Source: Agapanthus africanus | Lineage: Eukaryota > Streptophyta > Magnoliopsida > Asparagales > Amaryllidaceae | Reading direction: 5' to 3' | NCBI GenBank assembly: GCA_030015575.1 | Contig: CM057339.1 | Coordinates: 775,636,809 to 775,700,808, forward strand | Length of the DNA: 64,000 nucleotides | Part shown: positions 21,290-32,165 of the stretch, one piece after another | Layout: every line of letters starts with the position of its first letter | How positions within the stretch are numbered: the first letter of the stretch is position 1 | Translations under genes and position numbers: made by a program | Notes under the pieces: model-generated | Told to the model about the DNA's origin: nothing | What the model saw: only the letters and a program-made list of their open reading frames with translations | The model's database searches: none

Positions 21290-22054
21290 GGGAACCGTCA
21301 GTAGAAGCGCACGGTCGACTACCTCTTCAGAATTAAAAGCGTGAACAAGGAGACGTTCAAGGTTTACATCACCTGCTTCTACAACGCCCTCCTCGAGGTC
21401 CCCGAGCACCGGGACGAGACCATCATCACGGCGCTCAGATCTGGTCTGAGTCACAAGGAGTGGTTGCGCTCCTTTGTGTTGGCACAGCCTAAGACCATGG
21501 CCGAGGTCAAGGCATGGACCGAGCGCGAGGTTCAGCTGGAGTCAGAGATGGATGCGAATCTCCCCCGAGCAGAACGGTCCGACCAAAAGAATAGGGCTCG
21601 GAAAAAGAGGCCGGAGCGTCAGCAGCCCTATCACCCGAAATTCCAGAAGTACACCTCGCTCAACGTCTCCCTCACAGTGTTACTAGAGGAGGCCTAAGGC
21701 GAGGGGTTCTTCAAGTTCCCTCCAATCCCGCGTCGGGCCTCGAAGCGAACCCGGGCCCCTTACTGCACTTTCCACCGGACGCTGGGCCACGCCATGGAAG
21801 ATTGTAAGCAACTCCGGGACTACATCGAGGAGATCATCCAATCGGAGCACCTCGCCGCCTACTTGAGGGACAAACGGCAAGCCGACCGCGAGCAGGAGCA
21901 ACGTCCCCCTCCCACCGAGCTGACCATCGGCCAGATCATGCTCATTTCGGCAGGTGACCAGTCCGGCGCTCAGGGAGCCCCGTACCCAGTGCCGTGCACG
22001 GAGACCAACAAGCCTCCGGGGAGCTCGGGCCATGCTAATAAGGTCATCTACTAG
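21290..22054 (+). pseudogene. Element C: gag, second part with CHHC knuckle
   Basis: Continues the gag frame: KRTVDYLFRIK, NKETFKVYITCFYNALLEVP, ITALRSGL (capsid C-terminal region), then a basic stretch and CTFHRTLGHAMEDCKQLRDYIEE (CX2HX4HX4C). TAG near 21301 and TAA at 21695-21697 interrupt the frame, which ends at 22054. In autonomous Tat elements a protease should follow; here the sequence passes directly to antisense genes. Confidence 0.85.
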
Positions 22055-22249
22055 CATGTACTTTTCTTTTGGGGCAATGTAAACTCTTCCTAGGGTCTGT
22101 TGTTAATTTAATAAAGATAAATGGAACATTGCGAAAAGGAAGGAAAGATCTCATTTATTCAAAAAAAGGTATTATGGGCTCCTCAGCCATACATACAAAA
22201 AGAAAAAGAAAATTACAACAGCAGGGGAAGGGGGTGCAGAGAGCACTTC

Positions 22250-22666
22250 TCATGATACTCGGTAAAGTTCTCCGCCAGCCGAGGCCTCGCGAGATCCAAC
22301 CTTTGCCCTCGGTCCCCCCTCCCGCGCGTTGACTCCGAGCCTCATCTCGTAGCACTCGCGGACGAGCGCTTCTGAGCGAGCCAGCCGGTTCGCGGAGATC
22401 AAGCCGAAGCGCCTTAGTGACTGCAGCTTGCCTACGGCCTCGTCATAGAGCTGCTCGGACAGGGGGTTGTAAAGCCCCGGCGATGCCTTCCAGATGGAGT
22501 ACATCAGCAGCTGCAGCAGGGAGGAGCGTCGGGGGAGCAGCCGGCCGAAGTGGTCCTCGATGCTCCCGTACACCAACTGCACCGTGTCCTCAGTGCAGTT
22601 CTGGTCATAGAGGTATACGTCTTCGAAGTGGATGATCTCGGGAATGGTAAAGGGGAAGTCTTGCAT
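22250..22666 (-). CDS. Element C: second antisense ORF (unknown protein, aORF2 family)
   Basis: About 138 codons, antisense to C, from ATG 22666 (MQDF). Open upstream codons to 22738 run through the TATA box, so the ATG at 22666 is preferred. Key stretches: FTIPEIIHFEDVYLYDQ, IEDHFGRLLPRRSSLL, SIWKASPGLYNPLSEQLYDEAVGKL, LRRFGLISANRLARSEALV, then an Arg-rich tail. D keeps almost all of it and B a diverged version. Not a family I recognise. A TATA box lies 48 bp upstream of the ATG, so it may be an independently transcribed gene. Confidence 0.65.
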   Translation of the reverse strand: MQDFPFTIPEIIHFEDVYLYDQNCTEDTVQLVYGSIEDHFGRLLPRRSSLLQLLMYSIWKASPGLYNPLSEQLYDEAVGKLQSLRRFGLISANRLARSEALVRECYEMRLGVNAREGGPRAKVGSREASAGGELYRVS

Positions 22667-22713
22667 TCTCAACGATTTGTTTACGAAGAAAGGAAGGACC
22701 AGTGCTCTTTCAG

Positions 22714-22722
22714 CCTTATATA
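22714..22722 (-). promoter_or_regulatory. TATA box of aORF2 in element C
   Basis: TATATAAGG on the minus strand, 48 bp before ATG 22666. Element D has the same box 49 bp before its ATG. Confidence 0.6.
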
Positions 22723-22939
22723 GCCCACTGCGCCCCAACAGAACTCAACAGTCGCCCGCCTTCGCCCAAAAATTCGCTGCTACGCGGCGATCATCGAGCC
22801 TTCCCTGGCGGAATTGAAACGACGCGACCCTGGCGCTTCGCCTCCTTCCACGTTCAATGCGCATGCTGCGCGCGCGTTCACCGCGACCGTTCCTGTTCCC
22901 CATACCTGCAACTGGATGGTCAGGCGAAACCTCATGAAG

Positions 22940-24200
22940 AATCAGCCGAGCAGCTACCCTGCTCGGTCATCCCTGGCCGGTAGCTCCCCTACTCGCAACA
23001 CCAGGGATCGAAGCCCTCGCCAAGAGGTGTCCGCGCAGCTTCACTGTCCGGTCATCCTTAGTGGGCTTCTTACAGCCCCTCCAACGCTAAGGATCAGAGT
23101 CCTCCGTAGAGGCAGCCGAGCGGCTTCCCTGCTCGGCTATCCCTAGCTGGTAACTCCCCTACTCGCAACGTCAGGGATTAAAGCCCTTGCCAAGAGGCAA
23201 CTGCGCGGCTTCACTGCTCGGTTATCCTTAGCAGGCCTCCTAAGGCCCCTCCAACGCTAAGGGTCCAAGTCCTCCTTAGAGGCAGCAGAGCGGCTCCCCT
23301 GCTCGGCTATCCCCGGCTTGTAGCTTCCTACCACGACCGACATGGATCAAAAGCCCTCCCATAGGCAGTCGAGCTCGAGGATCCCTCGCTCGGCTATCCT
23401 TCAGGACAAAAGCCCTCGCCAAGAGGCACCGGGCAGTAACCATACCCGGCCAAGGGTCCTTGGTAGGCTTCTTACATCCCCTCCCGCGCTAAGGACCAAA
23501 GTCCTCCCAGAGGCAGTCGAGTCCTTGCTCGGCTATCCCCGGCTGGTAGCTTTCTACCACAACCGACTGGGATCAAAGTCCTCGCCAAGAAGCACTGGGC
23601 AGTAACTCTGCTCGGTCCCCATCCTGAAGGATTAAAGCCTTCGCAAGAGGCAACCGAGCAGCTACCCTACTCGGTCATCTCCGGCTGGTAGCTCCCTACC
23701 CATGACGCCAGGGATCGAAGCCCTCACAAGAGGCACCCGAGCGGCTACCCCGCTCGGTCATCCCAGGCTGGTGGTTGCCTACCCACGACGCCAGAGAACA
23801 AAGCCCTCGCCAAGAGGCAACCGCGCAGCTTCACTGCCCAGTCATCCTTTGTGGGCTTCTTACAGCCCCTCCAACGCTAAGGATCAAATTCCTCCTTGGA
23901 GGCAGCTCAGCAGCTACCCTGCTCGGCTATCTTCGGCTGGTAGCTCCCTACCCACGACGCCAGATATCAAAGCCCTCGCCAAGAGGCAGCCGCACAGCTT
24001 CACTGCCCGGTCATCCTTAGTGGGCTTCTTATAGCCCCTCCAACGCTAAGGATCAAAGTCCTCCGTAAAGGCAGCAGAGCGGCTCCCCTGCTCGGCTATC
24101 CCTGGACGGTAGCTTCCCTACTCGCAAAGCCAGGGATCAAAGCCCTCGCCAAGGGGCAACCGAGCAGCTTCCCAGCTCGTTCATGCCCAACAGACGCTGC
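22940..24200. repeat. Element C: ~85-100 bp tandem repeat made of two hairpins
   Basis: About 13 units. Hairpin I: CCGAGCAG-CTACC-CTGCTCGG (22946-22966) and variants. Hairpin II has a larger loop and changing stems: ATCCTTAG/CTAAGGAT (23054-23104), ATCCCTGG/CCAGGGAT (24098-24137). Units are joined by GCCCTCGCCAAGAGGCA. Open frames across it (22702-24034) are repeat by-products. Confidence 0.85.
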
Positions 24201-24665
24201 GGGCTTGTAGCCCTTATAACGAGGCCTCTGAGCCCATTCATGCTCGGCACAAATACGGCGGACGTCCCTCTGCCCATCACATGCAGAAGATCCGTGGCCC
24301 CAACAAGGGGCATCATGTCTATCCAAGTCTGAGCGATCCCCCCTGACTTCGGGGCCATGGAGATGCCTCCTTCTCGGTAGCGCTTAGCATGCTTGGCAAG
24401 TGATCGAAATCAACTCGACGAACGATCGCTAGACAGATGGCCGACCTGACATGGAAGCCCAACAGTGCAAGCAGAGATATTTTACAAGCATCCTTCACAA
24501 ACAGAAGACAAAGTGCAAACCGATAAAACCAAAGAAAAAAGTTTTATTACCAAGGGCAAAGTCTTTACAAAGAATATTTTGGGCTCCCCAGCCATACAAA
24601 ATGCCCGGAGGCTTACAAAAATCACAGAAGCAACAAAATAAAAAGAGGAGAGGAAGACGGTGGCT
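24201..24665. other. Element C: spacer between repeats and antisense gene
   Basis: Contains AAAGTTTTATTACCAAGGGC near 24540, where element D has a similar A/T-rich stretch. It would form the 3' UTR of the antisense gene. No further gene is recognised. Confidence 0.5.
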
Positions 24666-26669
24666 TTAGGCCTCGGGGCTAGGCGCGACCTCGGGGCCCT
24701 CGACATCCACCACAAGACGAGCTGGGTCCTCGGCGACTTCCTCATCAGGAATATCCTTCCCCTGCTCATCGACATCCGCGAGGGGGTATTCGGCCCGAAG
24801 CTCTTCGTCGGCGAACCCCGGCATCTGGGCCTTAACGGCGTCGAGGGCCTCATGCCAGATAAGGGTTATGGCCACGGCCAGGTCATCATGGAAGTCCTTC
24901 GACTTCTTGTAGCCCTCCACCACCTTCGCCGCCGAGAGGTCGGCCAACTTAGCCGCTCTCAGGTCAGCCGACTTCGCCGACTCGGCCGCCGTCCCCAGCT
25001 CCTTCCGGAGGGTTTTCACCGTCTTCTTCAGGTTGCCGGCAAGCACCTGAGCATCCTCAAGTTTGGCCTCGGCAGCCACGGCGGCCTCGCGGTACCGGGC
25101 AACCTCCCGCTTCCCGGCCTCCACCTCGCCCTCCAGGGAGGCGACTCTCGCCATCACCGCCTCCAGCTCTCGCTTGGAGCTCTCTTCCAGCGAGGCGAGC
25201 TGGCCCGCAGCCTTTATCGCTTAGGCTATCACCTCGGTCTCCATGCGTAAGGCGAGGGCAACGTGCTGGAGAACCTGAAAGATAGGAAAGAGATCAGAAA
25301 GACGAAGGAGGTACCGAATCTCACAAAAAAACCAAACACTTACCTGCACAGACTCCTGGGCGATAGACGCCATCTGAGCCCTGAGGGTCCCCCCGGGGAC
25401 TCTACCTCCGGCCGATTTCTCTATCTCATGCAGCAAGCTATCCGCGACGGATAGCCCCGAAGGCACCGCGAACTGGAAGCCCCCTTCCTCCACTATGATC
25501 GGCGAGGATGGGCCCCGGGAAGATCTCTGAGAACCCTTCTTGAGCGGCTCCGAGGGAGAGCCGATTTTCTCCTCCGAGACCGAGTCTTCCAGAATCCGAT
25601 CCCGCTTCCGGCCCGATACTCTGCAAGGCCCCGGGGCGGGATCCGCCCCCGAATGCTCACGAGACGCGACCACCGGAGGAGAGGGAGCCGAGACGGGCTT
25701 TGAGTGGGAAGAGCTGGCGCCTCCAGCCTTCGCGACCTTCCTCAGCTGGCGCATGGAGGATCGGAGCGAGTCCATATCCATGGGTCCTACACAAAACCAA
25801 ATGCAAAGAAGTCGGCGACACATGCAATATAAAAGCCAAAAAGCAAGCCTAAACTTACCGACGAACTCAACGGGACTGAGCCTGGCCCAACTCAAGACCT
25901 TCTCAGACAGCAGCACGTCGAATCGAGGGATGGGCTCCCATGACGCTACTCTCACAGCGGCGGGGTCATTGGACTGGGTCCCCGGCAAGCATTTTTCCCT
26001 CGACCACTCGGTAGGCACGGGCCAGTCCTCGCCCTCGGGAGGGGAAAAGAAGAAGAACTTCTTCTTCCAGTCGTGGATGGAAGAAGGCAGGGCCACAACC
26101 CCTGTCCCGGCGGCGCCTTTCTGTCCCTTTCTAAAAGAGAGGTAGACCCACCACGGGTCACCCGCTCGACCCCCAGGATGATTTTTGAATACGAGGGAAG
26201 AATCAAGGAGGGAGAGGCTGAAAGGAACCGCCTGTAACTTCAGGCGGATCAGGAACCCGAGGAGAATCCTCCACGAGTTCGATACTGACTGGCCAGGGGC
26301 TAACCTGAAGAAGTTCAGCGCTTCGACGACCTCGGGAGAGAAGGGCAGGCTCATTCCACCCCAAAAATCTTCCAAATACAAGGCAATCTCCCTACCCCGT
26401 ACTTGGTCTGTCCTCTCTTCGTTGGCCAGACGAAGCGTATAACGTGAGGGGATGTGGAAGCGAGCCCGAGCATTAGCGAGCTCGTCCTCATTCCTCACCT
26501 AACAAGACGTGCCGGGGGCAGCGTCTACCGCCTCCTCCCTGGGGGCTGCCCCCGCCGCACGATCCCGGGAAGAGGATCCAACCCCCGCTCCCCGGGAAGA
26601 CTCATGCTCAACTATAGGGTCCCTAGAACCTACTCCTACGACATCTACTGACTTTACGAAAGAAGACAT
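24666..26669 (-). pseudogene. Element C: antisense Transposase_28-type gene with two introns
   Basis: Exon 1 26669-25859, intron 72 bp (GTAAGT..TGTAG), exon 2 25786-25344, intron 69 bp (GTAAGT..TTTCAG), exon 3 25274-24666. Spliced length is 621 codons and phases agree (811, 443 and 609 nt). Exon 1 holds the domain known from plant putative gypsy-type transposon proteins (Transposase_28): LPFSPEVVEALNFFRLAPGQ, NSWRILLGFLIRLKL, VYLSFRKG, WKKKFFFFSPPEG. Exon 2 is Ser/Pro-rich and charged. Exon 3 is a long coiled coil (ASLEGEVEAGKREVARYREA, LKKTVKTLRKEL) with an acidic end. Two stops: TAG 26499-26501 where D has TGG, and TAA near 25221 where D reads Pro. Known as an extra antisense ORF of Tat elements; function unknown. 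Confidence 0.85.
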
Positions 26670-26782
26670 CTAATCTTGAGAAGAGGGATCCTCGGGAAAT
26701 GAAAGCGGAAGAAAGAAGACGAGCGCCGAGCAACCAGGACTTAGAACAGGGAAATACAAAGGAGTAGGGGCCCTGGAGCGGG

Positions 26783-26796
26783 CCCCCCTATTTATC
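26783..26796 (-). promoter_or_regulatory. TATA-like box of the antisense Transposase_28 gene (C)
   Basis: GATAAATAGGGG on the minus strand, about 115 bp before ATG 26669. Element D has GTAAATAGGGG about 120 bp before its ATG. Confidence 0.45.
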
Positions 26797-27146
26797 ACCG
26801 CAAACGAGCTCATCCAACGGCGCCCTTCATCTCCCGCTAAAACGCCTCCTCGCGTCCAACGGCTCCGATTGCTCCACTTGTCGTCCCGCACTGGACCGCA
26901 CCCTATCAGACGTCGCAGGTCTGCACACGTCGCGTCGGCCAACCGACGCTTGACACGTGGACTGTCGCCTCAGTGGCAGGATGCACGAACCGGCGCACCT
27001 TCCTTAAATACAGAGATCTCGCCCTGATTTGCTGGCAGAAAAGACAGCTGACAGCCCGGAGATGCATCCCGACGAAACCTTAGGAGGGAGCTTACCCCGG
27101 GCGGCCCGGTAGTCCACTCCTGACCCGACCCGCTAGCTAGTCGGGA
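26797..27146. other. Element C: 3' untranslated region
   Basis: Matches 61040-61385 of element D. It contains CTTGACACGTGGAC (a G-box core) and short GC-rich blocks. No coding sequence is recognised. Confidence 0.6.
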
Positions 27147-27163
27147 CAAGAGTGGGAGGCTAA
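27147..27163 (+). other. Element C: polypurine tract
   Basis: GACAAGAGTGGGAGG immediately before the 3' LTR. D has GACAAGAGTGGAGGG at the same place. Confidence 0.75.
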
Positions 27164-27904
27164 TGATGATGCTCAATATTGGCGATCTCCAAGATCATGA
27201 CACGTGGCAGATGACGTGTCCCAGAAATCAGAAGAAAGGGCCCACAAGGGCTGACCAGGCCATCCCTATACCCGACCTGCAAGTACAAACTGGCTCTCCT
27301 CATAGCCTCCTGAAAATTGGCCTCCCCGGCCCCTTAGCTCGCCCCAAGCTGCCACAGGAACGAGACTCCTCGGCCCTCTCACTCGCCTCCAAGCTCCCCA
27401 GCCGAGGCTATCTTCCTCGGTCCCTCCGACCGACCAACTCCGCCACTCACAGGCGTAACCGCCGCTCCGCAAATCTCGCCATGCGCAGATTCTCCGCTAG
27501 CAACATCCCACGTCCCACGCCATCACGATCCCCGTTAATGGGCGATCCGCTCTTTATGCGGGCGTGACGTCGGGAGCGTAACTGCCGACGAGATTCTCGC
27601 GCCTACTGCTGCGTGCTGCCGCCACTATATAAACCCCCATCACAGAGGGGTCAAGTAAGCCATTTTTTACTCCACTTAGCCGTTACTCTGCTCGGATCTA
27701 GTGCTAACTTAATCGTCGGAGGGTCCTCGGTGGTACCAAACCACCCCGGGACTTCTTTGCAGGTACTCGGCGTTAAACTCCTCCAAATCACCAATCTCCT
27801 CAAAACCCATTGAGACCCACACGCAACAGGAGATCGTCTCTAAAATCCACCGGGAGATCGACGGAAGACAACATGTGACGGAGACCCGAAAAGGACCTCC
27901 ATCA
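27164..27904 (+). mobile_element. Element C: 3' LTR (741 bp)
   Basis: Runs from TGATGATGCTC to CCTCCATCA. It pairs with D's 5' LTR (55942-56675) along its length, including CTATATAAA at 27628, and CATCACAGAGGGGTCAAGTA. The partner 5' LTR lies outside the window; the expected duplication would be GGCTT. Confidence 0.85.
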
Positions 27905-29470
27905 GGCTTTGTGGAGTCGTCGCGGGCGAGGGCGATGGTGGGTTCGGGTTCGAGCGTTTGAGGAGAGAGGAGAGAAAATCAAGAATGATATATGAAGAGG
28001 AGGAGGAAGAAGAAAGAGAGAAGAATTAGGAGAGAGAAGCGGTTTGTAATGGGATTTTTATAAAAACTAATTTTGTTAATTTGACTTAATAGGTTTTGCA
28101 TATAGGCTGGTGATTTTTGTTTTCTTTATTTGCAAATTTAGTCTAGTATTTTCTTAATTTTTAGTTTGGATTCAATCTGACCAAACAGGTTGTCAGAAAG
28201 TAGGTATATATATGTATATATTTAGACACTATGAATTTTTTTTGCTTATCACATTAAATTATGAGGAGTTCACGATTTTGGGTATATTATTTTAATGTAA
28301 GAAACAAAAGGATAGATAAAAAGGAAAAAAATGTTAACATGCATCAATTTATACATAAAATAACTTAATCTAGATTCAAGTGAGGTTAAGAACCCACCCC
28401 CCGCCCGCCCACCCACGCACCCACACACCAAAACAAAAAAAAATTAAATAGCTCAATGTTTTTAACATGCACTAGTTTTTCAACTCGTTTGCCACTTAAC
28501 ATTTTGATTTAACCTACTTCATGACAATAAGCAATGGTATTTAGCTATTGTAATTTGTATGTACTTAGCTCCAGTTCAATTTAGTAAAGTCTTGGGGGTG
28601 GTTTCTGCAAAATGCATAGAAATGGTTGTTGAACTGGTAGGGAAAGTGAAAGGGAAAGTGAAAGAAAAAACCAAGTCATACATTACTTCTTCAGTAGTAG
28701 AAAAGCAAATAGAATTTTTTTGGTAAACATGTCTTAGCAAAATATTTACATTTGGAGGGGTTAAAAATATTTCCTTTCTAATCACTTCCACTCTGCCTTT
28801 TCTTTTCCCTTGTCTTCAAGTTCATGATGAATGCTTCCAGCACTATGCATATTTAAGCAAATGATTAAGTTTCATACAGTTGTCTATTGAATAGATGGAC
28901 GAACATAAGAACTTAAGATGATGGGGTCCAAACATTGTCAGGTTTTAATTGACTCATTCTGTAATGTTAATAAGAGCCGTTACTACCCGTTACCTGTTAT
29001 GCAATGAGTTGCATATTATAGTGGTTATTAAGTTGAGCCATAAATGTAATTTAGCCTTTTGAAATCATAAGGCTAGCCAAACTAAGAAGAGTGCTTTTGG
29101 TTTGACAGTACTGCTGCAAAAACTAAAAGTTATCTCTGTTGCCTAACGCGTCATATGTTGAACCCTCTATTGTAGCAAACAAAAGAAGCTCTGTAAATGT
29201 TGTGAGCAATCCCACTGACCAAGCTTTTGTAAATGAGATAAATTTAAGAAATTTAACCAAATTGGACTTTGTTCTAGTCAAAGGCTGATCACGACACATT
29301 TATGTTCATGGATATTAATTTAGCCAATAGGCTGACCTTACCAAAACAAGATTAGTGAGAATTGACAATTTAGATTGGAAGTTTGAATTTGGTGAGATCA
29401 CAAAGTCCAAATTAAGACACAAATTGTCATGGTCAAATTAATGAAACCTTCTTTATAAATTTATTTAATG
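27905..29470. other. AT-rich intergenic flank
   Basis: Starts with a short GC-rich and GA-rich stretch (27905-28050), then AT-rich sequence with a C-rich microsatellite near 28396-28425. Only short open frames; no gene or repeat is recognised. Confidence 0.5.
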
Positions 29471-29487
29471 AATCCTTCTTTATATTT

Positions 29488-31506
29488 ATGCATAGTGCTA
29501 GAGATCTACTTGGTGAGTCGAGAGGTGATGCTCCACCATCTAAGGACATATCATGGTGGAATGAAGATATAAAGGCTGCTATTAAAATTAAAAGAGATTC
29601 TTATAAAGATTTGAAGAAAAGTAGAGATGTGGAGAGATTTGAGAAGTACAAAATGGCTAAAAAGGAAGTTAAGAAAGCTGTTCGGGAAGCTAAATCTAAG
29701 GTCTACAAGGAGGTGTACGAGAAATTAGACACTAAAGAGGCTGCAAATGATATATACCGGATTGCTCGAATGCGGGAAAGGAAGACTAGAGACTTATGTG
29801 CGGTGAAGTGTGTCAAAAATGAAAATCAGAAGGTTTTAGTTCGAGATGAGGATATCAAGAAAAGATGGAGAGATTATTTTGACAAATTGTTCAATGAGAG
29901 CTTTACTAAGAATTTGGATGGACTTGTCATTCAATCTCAAGATATAAATCGTGATTTCATGCGTAAAATAAGACTTACTGAGGTTAAAGAAGCTTTGAAC
30001 AGAATGAGTTTAAGAAAAGCGGTTGGTCCTGACGGGATTCCTATCGAGATTTGGAGATGCTTAGGAGAAATAGACGTTAAATGGCTGACAGATCTGTTTA
30101 ATAAGATTTGGCAGACAAAAAAGATGCCAAATGAATGGAGGAAAAGTATCCTTGTACCTATCTACAAGAATAAGGGTGACATTCAAAGTTGCTCAAACTA
30201 CCGTGGAATAAAACTAATGTGTCACACCATGAAACTTTGGGAGAGAGTGATTGAACACAGGCTAAGGAAGGATATTAAGATAGCAGAGAACCAATTTGGG
30301 TTCATGTCTGGACGATCGACGACAGAGGCGACTCATTTGCTTCGTCAACTTGTCGAGCGCTTTCGAGAGAGGAGAAGAGATTTGCATATGATATTTATTG
30401 ATTTAGAAAAAGCGTACGACAAGGTACCTAGAGAGGTATTATGGGGGACAATGATGAAAAAGGGGGTCCCCGTCAAGTATATTGACATAATCAAGGATAT
30501 GTACGACCGAGTAGTGGCAAATGTCAGAACTTGCGGTGGCTTAACAAGTGATTTTCCGATTACTATTGGTTTACATCAAGGATCTGCATTGAGTCCTTTC
30601 CTGTTTACCATCGTGATGGATGAGCTTACTAGAACTATCCAAGATGAGGTCCCTTGGTGTATGCTATTCGCTGATGATATTGTTCTAGTAAATGAGACGA
30701 AAGCAGGGGTTAATGCCAAATTGGAATTATGGAGACAAACATTGGAATCTCGGGGATTCAGATTGAGCAGGTCCAAGACAGCATATATGCACTGCAAATT
30801 TAGTAGCCAGAGAAGTCAAAACCATATTGGTATAACATTGGAAGGGTAAGAGATATCACCGAGCGACCAGTTTAGATATCTAGGTTCCATCATCCAAAGG
30901 AATGGGGAGATCGATAGTGATGTTAATCAAAGGATCCAAGCTGGTTGGTTGAAATGGAGGAGTGCAACAGGGATTTTGTGTGATCGTAACTTTCCGTTAA
31001 AATTGAAAGGGAAGTTTTATCGGAGCGCTATTCGGCCTGCCTTATTATATGGTACAGAATGCTGGGCTCCTAAGAAGCATCATACACAGAAGATGCACGT
31101 AGCGGAGATGCGCATGCTTCGTTGGATGTGCGGTAACACTAGAAAAGACAAGGTGCGAAATGAGGATATTCGTGCAAAAGTTGGTGTGGCACCCGTGGAG
31201 GAGAAGATGCGGGAAAACCGGCTTAGATGGTTTGGTCATGTGCGACGCAGACCTATGGAAGCACCGGTTCGACGAATAGATACTCTCGATATGGGTAATG
31301 GCAAAAGGGCAAAAGGGAGACCGAAGAAAACATGGATGTAGGTGATACGAAACGATATGGTTGCCAAAGGACTCAATGAAAGTATATTGTTCGATAGAAG
31401 TGAGTGGAGACAGAGGATTCATGTGCTGGACCCGGCGTGATTCTCATGTTGGTTCATGTAGCCTACCCCATATGCTTGGGATAAAAGGCTCAGTTGTTGT
31501 TGTTGT
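29488..31506 (+). pseudogene. 5'-truncated RTE-type LINE
   Basis: One plus frame from about 29488 to TGA 31440, broken by TAA at 30847-30849 and TAG at 31339-31341. Order: linker (VLVRDEDIKKRWRDYFDKLF), RT with KAVGPDGIPIEIWR, NYRGIKLMCHTMKLWERV, FGFMSGRSTTEA, FIDLEKAYDKVPR, HQGSALSPFLF, LFADDIVLV (catalytic Asp pair near 30672-30677), then the C-terminal YRSAIRPALLYGTECWA and RLRWFGHVRRRP. It ends in (TTG)n at 31493-31506, as plant RTE elements do. The apurinic endonuclease domain is missing, so the insertion is 5'-truncated and dead. It inserted about 500 bp upstream of SmD2 copy 1. Confidence 0.9.
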
Positions 31507-31928
31507 GTATTTGGTGAATTGGTTCTTTCATTTATACATATATATGAACCTCTTGGTCATGGTAAAGATGAAGCCTAGGATTTATTCACCGAGCGAGTTT
31601 TCGAATAACTTTTTGTCTGACTGGAAATCCAAAAGGACTTACAAAACGCAAATCAACACGCAATATAATCTTGTACTTGAACGTATTCCTGATAGGGGTC
31701 TGATTTTTTCTTCAGCGTTGATTTAGTTAAGTTTTCAAATAAATTTCGTCGGGTTTTTAATTGAAAAGGATATTTTCCCCTTCTTTTGAATAATAAGCCG
31801 TAATATAATGCAATTGAGACTTGAATGTCCCAGATCTCTTGCATATGCGACAAGGAGTTTTTACTGCTAGACTACTAGATAAATTGGAAATATAATAAAC
31901 ATTTTAACACAGGGCGAATTTGAGAATA
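31507..31928. other. Intergenic sequence upstream of SmD2 copy 1
   Basis: AT-rich; nothing recognised. The unit duplicated at 37634 begins at about 31929. Confidence 0.5.
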
Positions 31929-32029
31929 TTTTATATACAATTTAGTATTAGGCGGCTAGGCTCAACAAAGTTAGACACGGATTCGGGTCTAAACCAATAA
32001 ACTTAACCGACCCGGATACTATTGGGGGC

Positions 32030-32165
32030 TATTACAGTAATTTCCGAGGCACAACAAGCTTAAACCCTTTGCTGTGCTAGGGTTTCTATTTTAGGCGCGT
32101 CGATCTCGTTTCTCCAGTTGGAGAAATTCGTTTGTGAGATCCTTTGCTGCGAAACTCTTGCTTTT
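32030..32165 (+). other. SMD2: SmD2 copy 1: 5'UTR exon with telo-box
   Basis: Conserved with copy 2 and closed by the donor CTTTT-GTAAGT at 32166. Contains TAGGGTTT (32078-32085), the telo-box common in 5' regions of plant translation and RNA-processing genes. Transcription start not determined. The 2.9 kb 5'UTR intron (32166-35059) is AT-rich and shows no gene. Confidence 0.6.

Noticed and set aside
22702..24034. Series of plus-strand ORFs of 60-110 codons in element C
   Set aside because: They read through the two-hairpin tandem repeat and its neighbours; no shared start or family.
24660..26145. Plus-strand ORFs of 196 and 201 codons
   Set aside because: Shadows of the antisense Transposase_28 exons, which have recognisable domains and splice sites on the other strand.
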